A DNA stretch of 5,045 bases. Origin: Paramuribaculum sp. (GTDB taxonomy: Bacteria > Bacteroidota > Bacteroidia > Bacteroidales > Muribaculaceae). The translations under genes and the position numbers were made by a program. The stretch is taken from positions 1 through 5,045 of the forward strand of contig JAIDJZ010000159.1 in the NCBI GenBank assembly GCA_029051965.1, read 5' to 3'. The notes under the pieces were generated by a model, which was not told where the DNA came from, searched no databases, and saw nothing but the letters and a program-made list of their open reading frames with translations. Numbering within the stretch: the stretch's first letter is position 1; each line of letters opens with the position of its first letter. This document shows, piece by piece, positions 1 through 5,045 of this stretch.

Positions 1-573
1 ATAGATAACTTCGATGTCGCTCAGCGCGGTCTTTGCCTTGGGATCCCAGTTGACCATGCGCTTGCCACGGTATATGAGTCCTTTGCGGTAGAGGTCGACA
101 AAGACTTTGATCACACTCTTCGAGCGGATTTCATCCATTGTGAACGCTGTGCGCTCCCAGTCGCATGACGCTCCGAGCTTCTTCAGCTGTTCGAGGATGA
201 TTCCTCCGTATTTGTCTGTCCAGTCCCATGCGTGGCGAAGGAATTCCTCGCGTGAAAGGTCAGATTTTTTGATGCCTTCCGAAGCCAGCTTACCGACAAC
301 TTTAGCCTCTGTCGCAATTGAGGCATGGTCTGTTCCGGGGACCCAGAGTGCATTGTAGCCGTCCATGCGGGCGCGTCGGATCAGGATGTCCTGGATCGTA
401 TTGTTGAGCATATGACCCATGTGGAGCACGCCCGTCACATTCGGCGGGGGAATGACGATGCAATAGGGCTGACGGGCATCGGGTTCACTGTGGAAGAGAC
501 GGTGTTCCATCCAGTAGGCGTACCATTTGTCTTCTACTTCGGCAGGGTTATATTTCGTGGCTAATTCTTTCAT
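1..573 (-). CDS. valS: Valyl-tRNA synthetase, N-terminal part (runs off left edge)
   Basis: Cytoplasmic class I aminoacyl-tRNA synthetase that charges tRNA-Val with valine using ATP. I translated 191 codons from the ATG at 571-573; the frame is open to base 1. The protein begins [20 protein letters not shown], the typical start of the family. It carries PPPNVTG at residues 42-48 followed by the HIGH-type ATP-binding motif as HMGH (51-54), then [13 protein letters not shown] (77-89), a hallmark of the ValRS catalytic fold. The visible part covers the N-terminal half of the Rossmann catalytic domain. The CP1 editing domain, the KMSKS loop, the anticodon-binding domain and the C-terminal coiled coil lie beyond the window. 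No Shine-Dalgarno is seen before the ATG, only a T-rich leader, as is usual in Bacteroidota. The gene has its own promoter candidate 43-74 bases upstream. No defects are seen in the visible part. Confidence 0.96.
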   Translation of the reverse strand, partial: MKELATKYNPAEVEDKWYAYWMEHRLFHSEPDARQPYCIVIPPPNVTGVLHMGHMLNNTIQDILIRRARMDGYNALWVPGTDHASIATEAKVVGKLASEGIKKSDLSREEFLRHAWDWTDKYGGIILEQLKKLGASCDWERTAFTMDEIRSKSVIKVFVDLYRKGLIYRGKRMVNWDPKAKTALSDIEVIY

Positions 574-615
574 GAATGAAAAAAGGGATTAAGTTATTGG
601 GGTTAAATCTTTCCG

Positions 616-647
616 CAAAATTACAGAAAAAATGGATGTCAATCAAA
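616..647 (-). promoter_or_regulatory. Bacteroidota-type promoter for valS
   Basis: On the minus strand TAATTTTG (616-623) matches the Bacteroidota -7 consensus TAnnTTTG at every fixed position. A TTTG (644-647) lies 20 bases upstream of it, close to the expected distance for the -33 box. Transcription would start near 605-610, giving a leader of about 35 bases before the valS ATG. The -33 box lies inside the last codons of thiH, so valS can be transcribed independently of the upstream genes. This is a consensus match only and has not been tested. Confidence 0.6.
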
Positions 648-1748
648 TATTTTGTCCCAGTCTTTCCAAACCGGTTCGTAGCCGAGTCTCCGGATTTCGT
701 CTGCTACCTGCAGCGGATTGCGGCTGTCGGTGACCTCAAACTGTTCGAGGGCGTCGGGCGATGACACATATCCGCCCGGTTCTGTTTTGCTTCCGGCGCT
801 CATTGAAGTCACTCCGAGTTTCATCATATTCGCGCGGAACTCGGGTGATTCACGTGTCGAATAGGAGATGTCGACGTCGTGGTCGAGGATTCGGAATGCG
901 AATGTGAGCTGCGCGAGTTCTTTGTCGGTCATGATGACATTAGGCTGATAGCCGCCTTCAGCCGGACACATTCTGGGGAAGTTGATGCTATAGCGGGTGC
1001 GCCAATAGTTTTTTCTAAGATAGCGCAGATGTCGCGCGAGCATTGTGACGTCGGTGCGCCAGTCTTCAAGGCCGATGAGAACTCCCATTCCGATCTTATG
1101 GACTCCTGCAGCACCCATTCTGTCGAAGCCATTGACACGCCATTCGAAAATCGACTTCATGCCTTTCGGATGGTAGGTCTTATAGGCTTTTTCATTATAG
1201 GTTTCCTGGAAGCATATAACACCGTTGAGACCGCTCTGAGTCAGCCTGAAATAATCTTTTTCCTTCATCGGCATTACTTCAATCGTCAGATTGTTGAAGT
1301 AGGGCCGGGCAGTTTTCAGAACCTGCTCAAGATATTCAACACCGTTGAGACGCGGAAATTCGCCGGATACGATCAGTAGATTTTCAAATGGTCCGAGTTT
1401 TTTGATTGCCTCGCACTCTGCTTTGACCTGCTCTTGCGAAAGGGTGACGCGGGTAAACGGATTGGAATGGTTGAAACCACAGTAGACACACGCATTAGTG
1501 CATGCGTTGGAAACATAGAGCGGGATATACATCGATATCGTTTTCCCGAACCTCTCCAGCGTGTAGTGGTGGGCTTTGCGGGCCATCACTTCAAGGTAGG
1601 GCACTGCCGCGGGAGATATTAGAGCCATGAAGTCTTCAATTGCGATCTGGTCTTTGCTCAGAGCAATTTCTACGTGGCGTGAAGTCCGGCTTCGGATGAA
1701 TTCGGTTGTTTCTTCCCACGAATACTTTTTTAGTTCTTCAGAAAACAT
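639..1748 (-). CDS. thiH: Radical-SAM 2-iminoacetate synthase (tyrosine lyase), ThiH family
   Basis: ThiH cleaves the Calpha-Cbeta bond of tyrosine with a 5'-deoxyadenosyl radical, giving p-cresol and dehydroglycine; the latter feeds ThiG for the thiazole moiety of thiamine. The protein has 369 residues, close to the usual ~370-377. It has the radical-SAM cluster motif CTNACVYC (C83, C87, C90), the SAM-binding SGE (128-130), FQETYN (180-185), GLEDWR (226-231), SAGSKTEPGGY (317-327) and the ThiH-type C-terminus WKDWD (361-365). The start MFSEELKKYSWEET matches what I remember of Bacteroides ThiH, supporting the chosen ATG. HydG, the paralogue of hydrogenase maturation, is about 100 residues longer with a cysteine-rich C-terminal extension, which is absent here. 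Some motifs (FQETYN, PRMCPAEGG at 258-266) look more HydG-like than in E. coli ThiH. No other thi gene is in the window; valS follows after 65 bases. Confidence 0.88.
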   Translation of the reverse strand: MFSEELKKYSWEETTEFIRSRTSRHVEIALSKDQIAIEDFMALISPAAVPYLEVMARKAHHYTLERFGKTISMYIPLYVSNACTNACVYCGFNHSNPFTRVTLSQEQVKAECEAIKKLGPFENLLIVSGEFPRLNGVEYLEQVLKTARPYFNNLTIEVMPMKEKDYFRLTQSGLNGVICFQETYNEKAYKTYHPKGMKSIFEWRVNGFDRMGAAGVHKIGMGVLIGLEDWRTDVTMLARHLRYLRKNYWRTRYSINFPRMCPAEGGYQPNVIMTDKELAQLTFAFRILDHDVDISYSTRESPEFRANMMKLGVTSMSAGSKTEPGGYVSSPDALEQFEVTDSRNPLQVADEIRRLGYEPVWKDWDKIFD

Positions 1749-1780
1749 TTGAATCTAATTGTTGATGACATATAATTACT

Positions 1781-1816
1781 GACATGCCGCCCCAGGCATT
1801 TTAGGGACGGCATGTC
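1781..1816 (-). terminator. Intergenic hairpin after the barrel gene, probable terminator
   Basis: A 13-bp stem has arms at 1781-1793 and 1804-1816 around a 10-base loop. The nine outer base pairs are perfect (GACATGCCG with CGGCATGTC). At the tenth position the minus-strand RNA forms a G·U wobble, whereas a plus-strand RNA would have a C-A mismatch. It begins 15 bases after the outer-membrane protein's stop codon and ends 32 bases before the thiH ATG. On the minus strand the stem is followed by AGTAATTATATG, not a U-run, so it may be a leaky terminator or an mRNA-stabilising 3' hairpin. Confidence 0.55.
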
Positions 1817-1831
1817 TTTTGTCAGAGGTGA

Positions 1832-4114
1832 TTAAAAACTATAGGTCACACCCAGCGGCATTCTTCCGACGCCAATGAAATGGTGGCTGTTGCTTCCGCC
1901 TCCGTTGAGCAGCGGACGCCAGAAGGCCATCGTTGGAGTGAACGTCAAGTGGAACATGTCATTGAGTCTGTAGCGGAACTGCAGTCCGGCTTCGAATTCG
2001 GGAGAGACCCGGTTGTCGGCATCGTTGCTCCAGCCGAGCCCGAGTCCGACAAGTCCTGCGAGGCTGAATCTCGAGCGGGTGTTGCCCGTTACGAGTGTTG
2101 TCAGGTTAAGAAGGTAGTCGAGATGGAGTGTTCCGATGTTAAGATAGTCCGGTGACCAGTAGCGGTCGATAAAGTCATAGCTCAGCCCAAACTGGACTCC
2201 CGAAACATTGGTGAACCAACGTCCGACTGACGCATCTATTGCCCAGGAGACAGTCTTGTGGCTTGTGACGAATGTCTCGCTGAAAAGCGAAGGCCCGAAC
2301 GATGCTGAGACAAAGTTTCGGTTGAAATCGTCCATAACGAGAACAGAGCCGTCGTCGCCACGTTTCTTATGCATCTGACCGAACTTATAGCTTAGACCGG
2401 CCTGAGCGAAGAATGCAGGAGTGAAAGAGCGTGTGTAGCCAGGAATACGCATTGCCTGAAGACGCGGCTCGAGAACAATGTCAAGGCTCTGCGAAAGACG
2501 GAATGCCGCACGCAAGCCGGCGCGGGGACCCCAGACGAATTTGTTGTTTACTGTCTGGTAGTGGGCTCCGCCTGCTGAGAGTCCGATGAAAGCGCTGAGG
2601 TCAAATATGCGTTCATCATCGAATCCTGCAGCGAGAGTGGTCAGATTCGCAAGATAGTCGGCACCGATCGAGAGCGACCTGTATTTATTGGCGCTAATGT
2701 AGTCATATTCGCCGGTCACACGCCATCCGCTTTCCGGAAGGAACCATTTACCGAGCCCGATCGCCACAGTGTGGTTCGAACTCCAGACGCGGCTACGCAT
2801 AAATACACCGCCGACTGCTTCAAAAAACCATTTATTGGAATTCCGGAAGTCCTCTTCAACGAACTGTTCATTTTTAAAGCGACGCTCCGATCCGGTTCCA
2901 TTACGATAAGTCAGACCCAGGTTCAAGGTCGTCAACACATTTCGTCTCGCTCCTGAGGGGGAGACATTGCCACCGAAATAGCGCACCGCAGGTTCGAGAT
3001 AGAGGGCGAAATGGCGGTTAATGTTCCAGATTCCCTGAAAGCCGGCATGAACACCCGGACTCAATTTTTTGCCTTTGCCGGATGCAAATGCTCCGGAAAC
3101 ACCGAGGACAACATTGCCTTCGATTTTGCGGTCGGGGTCAAATCCGTTGAGAGTCGAATTGAGATTCCAGAGATAGTCGATATCGCCGATTGCCACGATG
3201 CGGTTGTCATATCTCTTTTCTTTTACGTCTGTACCGGATGCGGTCAGGCGGAGTCCGGAGCTGGGTGTAAACCATTTTCCGATTGAGAGTGCTCCAAGAC
3301 CGCCGAATTTGTTTGAATTGTCGTTGACATTCTTCATCAGGCGTGATAATCCGCCGGAAACACTGATGAACATATTGTCGCTGAACCGTTCGCTGTCAAA
3401 GAGGGAGTTGTCTATGTGGAATCCCGGACGCGGGTTGATCCGATAGCCGAGACCGATAAGCAGAGATGCATTCCAGTCGAAACGATGCCATGTCGTGGCG
3501 AAATCAAGATTGTCGGAGTAGAATCCGAATCTCGGCTCAAGAAACAGGTAGGTCGTATTTGACAGATAGAGTCGCGGCTGAAAGCCAACACGGAGACCTG
3601 CGGCCATTTTTGTTCCCTCTCCGGATTTGTGGAGAGCTTCAAGCTCAACGCCTCCAAGAGCCATGATTTCAAAACGGCGAGAAGGATTTTCACCTCTTAC
3701 GAGTGCCGAGAGATTCATCATGTAATCGATAGAAGCGCCGAGAAAGTAAGGCTTGGATCCACCGACGCCTGAATGCCGTCCGGCACCAAGAGTGAAGCGC
3801 CATCCGTGGACCGGAGTGATCCAGTCGCCGACGGATACTTCGGCGCGCATTCCGGTTTCCGAACTGATTCCGGTCGCACCGTCGTTACTTCTCATCCAGT
3901 CAGCTCCAACTGATCCGGAGAGAAAAAGGTGATCGCCGAATTTCTTTGTTTCAAATCTTGGATTCGGATTGGGACGCTGCAGAACATAGTCGAGAGCGTT
4001 CATCGTCGAGTCACGCTGTTCGCTTAGCGCGGGATTTTGGGTAGATGCCAGAATTGAAAGCGGACAAAAAAGAAGTGCCGCGCAGACTGATTTTGTTAAT
4101 TTAGCTGTAGTCAT
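1832..4114 (-). CDS. Outer-membrane protein made of four tandem beta-barrel modules
   Basis: A predicted outer-membrane protein of 760 residues whose function I do not recognise. Residues 1-23 look like a Sec signal peptide: basic start, hydrophobic VCAALLFCPLSILA, cleavage near A23. I see no cysteine in the mature chain. The rest is four diverged copies of one module (about 58-228, 243-405, 425-580, 598-760). Each has, in order, a G(K/R/D)W(F/I)xxxxG strand pair, a DYxxNLxxLxxG segment, a (L/F)(E/T)P strand and an aromatic-rich closing strand such as AGLSYKF. Each module is the size of an eight-stranded OmpA-like barrel. The chain ends GVTYSF, with the terminal Phe expected of a BAM-recognised beta signal. 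Charged linkers of 15-20 residues separate the modules. The ATG overlaps the stop of the upstream TPR gene (ATGA) and has a strong Shine-Dalgarno before it. Alternative view: one very large barrel of about 32 strands. Confidence 0.85.
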   Translation of the reverse strand: MTTAKLTKSVCAALLFCPLSILASTQNPALSEQRDSTMNALDYVLQRPNPNPRFETKKFGDHLFLSGSVGADWMRSNDGATGISSETGMRAEVSVGDWITPVHGWRFTLGAGRHSGVGGSKPYFLGASIDYMMNLSALVRGENPSRRFEIMALGGVELEALHKSGEGTKMAAGLRVGFQPRLYLSNTTYLFLEPRFGFYSDNLDFATTWHRFDWNASLLIGLGYRINPRPGFHIDNSLFDSERFSDNMFISVSGGLSRLMKNVNDNSNKFGGLGALSIGKWFTPSSGLRLTASGTDVKEKRYDNRIVAIGDIDYLWNLNSTLNGFDPDRKIEGNVVLGVSGAFASGKGKKLSPGVHAGFQGIWNINRHFALYLEPAVRYFGGNVSPSGARRNVLTTLNLGLTYRNGTGSERRFKNEQFVEEDFRNSNKWFFEAVGGVFMRSRVWSSNHTVAIGLGKWFLPESGWRVTGEYDYISANKYRSLSIGADYLANLTTLAAGFDDERIFDLSAFIGLSAGGAHYQTVNNKFVWGPRAGLRAAFRLSQSLDIVLEPRLQAMRIPGYTRSFTPAFFAQAGLSYKFGQMHKKRGDDGSVLVMDDFNRNFVSASFGPSLFSETFVTSHKTVSWAIDASVGRWFTNVSGVQFGLSYDFIDRYWSPDYLNIGTLHLDYLLNLTTLVTGNTRSRFSLAGLVGLGLGWSNDADNRVSPEFEAGLQFRYRLNDMFHLTFTPTMAFWRPLLNGGGSNSHHFIGVGRMPLGVTYSF
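1835..2323 (-). repeat. Barrel module 4 of 4 (residues ~598-760)
   Basis: Anchors are GRWFTNVSGVQF (631-642), DYLLNLTTLVTG (666-677), TFTPTMAF (724-731) and the terminal strand PLGVTYSF (753-760). The first anchor lies 176 residues after that of module 3. This copy has lost the LEP signature (FTP instead) and carries the only chain-terminal beta signal. Confidence 0.75.
2375..2842 (-). repeat. Barrel module 3 of 4 (residues ~425-580)
   Basis: Anchors are GKWFLPESGWRV (455-466), DYLANLTTLAAG (486-497), VLEPRL (547-552) and the closing strand AQAGLSYKFG (570-579). The first anchor lies 176 residues after that of module 2. By eye it is among the closest to a consensus. Confidence 0.75.
2900..3388 (-). 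repeat. Barrel module 2 of 4 (residues ~243-405)
   Basis: Anchors are GKWFTPSSGLRL (279-290), DYLWNLNSTLNG (313-324), YLEPAVRYF (372-380) and the closing strand TLNLGLTYRN (396-405). The first anchor lies 183 residues after that of module 1. Confidence 0.75.
3431..3943 (-). repeat. Barrel module 1 of 4 (residues ~58-228)
   Basis: Anchors are GDWITPVHGWRF (96-107), DYMMNLSALVRG (130-141), FLEPRF (191-196) and the closing strand LLIGLGYRI (218-226). It is preceded by a linker of about 30 residues after the signal peptide. Module borders were judged by eye. Confidence 0.75.
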
Positions 4115-5028
4115 TCGTCAACCTCCTTTCCTTCAAGGTCTTCTAAAAGTTCGATAATGTCGCCGTCGATTTTGGCGATGTCGCGCAGCTCCGGCTTCAG
4201 GCGGAGTGCGTTTTCAAGATGGCTCATTGCGGCCATGTATTCGTCGACACGGTTAGCGGCAATGGCTTTCAGGTATTCTTCCTCAGGGCTGTTTCCCAGT
4301 TTCTGGGCCATTGTCCACGCACGGTCGTTGGCTTTCAGTGCAAGCAGGAGCACTACCTCATTGACCGGCGATTCTTCGGAAATTTCCTGAATTGCATTGT
4401 CGAAACGTCCGTTCAGGACATCGACATAGAGTTTTGTCTTGTGGTACTCGGGTGTGTCCGGAAGTTCTTCGGCGATAGAATCCGCACGGAGATACTGCTG
4501 TGTTGCAAGATAAGCTGCCACGAGGTTGCTTTTTGCTTCAGTCGGGATTTTCTTGGTGCCCGGTTTGACAAATGGTTCGAGAAGCTCCGGATGAGGTTCG
4601 TTTCTTTCAAGATACATTGCAGAAAGGTCGTTGGCCGCAACCAGAAATTTGGGATGGACCTCAAGTGCCTTTTTAAGATAGGTCTCTTTTTCTTCCGGAG
4701 TCTTGGCCATATATCTGTAAAGACGGAAAAACTCATAGCGGGTCAGAGTGTTCGGTTTGGTCGCATAGACTTCCGCAATTTCATCGTCGGTCAGGTAACG
4801 GAATTCTGATGTGATGTACTCATAACTTACTCTGCGCAGTTTGGGAAGATACTTCTCGCGAAGAACCGAATTGTAGTAGGGGAGACGCTTGATGGCGTTG
4901 CCCTGAGCTGCGATACCGCTGTGTTTTTTGAGGATACTCTCGATTTCGTCGGCCTTGTCGTTTTCATTTTCCGCGCGCAGAATATCGACGCCGGGGGTCC
5001 CACTAAACGCAGGAGAGTAGGGGGGACT
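4111..5028 (-). CDS. TPR-containing envelope protein, C-terminal part; DUF3868/OmpA-like candidate
   Basis: The C-terminal 305 residues of a larger protein whose N-terminus lies beyond the window. An internal ATG at 4710 would give only 199 residues, but the same frame upstream is clearly protein-like (for example LPKLRRVSYEY, YLTDDEIAEVYATKPNTLTR) back to about base 4989, so I treat the internal ATG as a methionine inside the gene. TPR-like helices are visible: YLKKALEVHPKFLVAANDLS and MSHLENALRLKPEL, with further alanine/leucine-rich helical pairs between. The stretch before the TPRs resembles the part after the OmpA-like domain in Bacteroidales DUF3868/OmpA proteins, often encoded beside fimbrial genes; this is from memory and moderate in certainty. 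No membrane segment is visible in this part. It ends with EVDE-TGA, overlapping the next gene's ATG by four bases (ATGA), so the two products are probably made together and may work together at the outer membrane. Confidence 0.7.
   Translation of the reverse strand, partial: SPPYSPAFSGTPGVDILRAENENDKADEIESILKKHSGIAAQGNAIKRLPYYNSVLREKYLPKLRRVSYEYITSEFRYLTDDEIAEVYATKPNTLTRYEFFRLYRYMAKTPEEKETYLKKALEVHPKFLVAANDLSAMYLERNEPHPELLEPFVKPGTKKIPTEAKSNLVAAYLATQQYLRADSIAEELPDTPEYHKTKLYVDVLNGRFDNAIQEISEESPVNEVVLLLALKANDRAWTMAQKLGNSPEEEYLKAIAANRVDEYMAAMSHLENALRLKPELRDIAKIDGDIIELLEDLEGKEVDE
4121..4128 (-). promoter_or_regulatory. Strong Shine-Dalgarno inside the TPR gene, for the barrel gene
   Basis: The minus strand reads AAGGAGGT, then six bases, then the ATG at 4112-4114. 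This is a near-perfect anti-SD complement at optimal spacing. It sits within the last codons of the TPR gene (encoding GKEVDE-stop). Bacteroidota rarely use such sites, so it stands out, although its bases are also coding. Confidence 0.55.
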
Positions 5029-5045
5029 TTAGGTGTCAAGGAGGG
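4990..5045. other. Anomalous G-rich right edge with in-frame stop
   Basis: From about 4990 rightward the plus strand has runs of five and six G and ends GAGGG, unlike the rest of the window. In the TPR gene's frame it reads as a proline/serine/glycine-rich stretch (SPPYSPAFSGTPG) unlike the charged helical protein next to it. That frame then hits TAA at 5029-5031. No start, promoter or recognisable element is seen. It may be a sequencing or assembly edge, a frameshift, or the boundary of an inserted element. Confidence 0.45.

Noticed and set aside
879..1379. 166-codon open frame on the plus strand
   Set aside because: Antisense to thiH, whose radical-SAM motifs and family length are clear on the minus strand.
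639..1748. HydG (hydrogenase maturase) instead of ThiH
   Set aside because: The protein is about 100 residues shorter than HydG, lacks the C-terminal cysteine-rich extension and ends with the ThiH-type WKDWD.
1749..1831. TPP riboswitch before thiH
   Set aside because: The gap is only 83 bases, mostly taken up by the hairpin, and the conserved thi-box segments (CUGAGA, the ACCUGAUCUGG core) are absent.
4111..4710. A separate 199-residue TPR protein starting at the ATG at 4710
   Set aside because: The same frame continues upstream as convincing charged, helical protein for about 90 more codons, so this ATG is internal.
4219..4809. 196-codon open frame on the plus strand
   Set aside because: It lies fully antisense to the TPR gene, is rich in Phe, Cys and Arg with no domain pattern, and has no promoter; a shadow of the real gene.
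5000..5035. Inverted-repeat or transposon end at the right edge
   Set aside because: Only a 5-base match (CTAAA with TTTAG) around a long spacer is visible; too weak to call an element end.
4827..5039. 70-codon minus-strand frame with a TTG start
   Set aside because: It overlaps the TPR gene in another frame, is basic and Ser/Arg-rich without motifs, and arises mostly from the anomalous edge.
1..5045. CRISPR array, tRNA or rRNA gene, or insertion sequence
   Set aside because: No regularly spaced direct repeats, cloverleaf-like segment, rRNA signature or transposase was seen on either strand.

Overview
The window looks like chromosome from a member of the Bacteroidota, probably Bacteroidales. 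The reasons are a TAnnTTTG-type promoter, a ThiH that starts and ends like its Bacteroides relatives, Bacteroidales-style outer-membrane beta-barrel architecture, and a neighbouring protein resembling the DUF3868/OmpA plus TPR family. The assignment rests on recognition by eye, not on a search. All four genes lie on the minus strand and are read from right to left. The window is densely coding: the only gaps are 65 bp (574-638), 83 bp (1749-1831) and the extreme right edge.

Reading in transcription order, the window opens at its right edge with the C-terminal part of a TPR-containing protein (4111-5028, N-terminus missing). It overlaps by ATGA with a 760-residue outer-membrane protein (1832-4114). 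The two are almost certainly one transcription unit and probably translationally coupled. The outer-membrane protein is the most unusual object here: after its signal peptide it is made of four diverged tandem copies of one beta-barrel module of about 155-170 residues. A strong G·U-containing hairpin (1781-1816) follows its stop codon.

Next comes a radical-SAM tyrosine lyase of the ThiH family (639-1748), which makes the dehydroglycine precursor of the thiamine thiazole. No other thi gene and no TPP riboswitch is visible beside it. The left end holds the first 191 residues of valyl-tRNA synthetase (1-573), with a well-matched Bacteroidota promoter that overlaps the end of thiH.

thiH and valS look like ordinary housekeeping neighbours. 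The TPR protein and four-module barrel form an accessory envelope pair, perhaps related to the DUF3575/DUF3868 protein pairs found near fimbrillin loci. The last ~55 bases at the right edge are G-rich, do not continue the expected protein and bring in an in-frame stop, so they may be an assembly edge or a real break.
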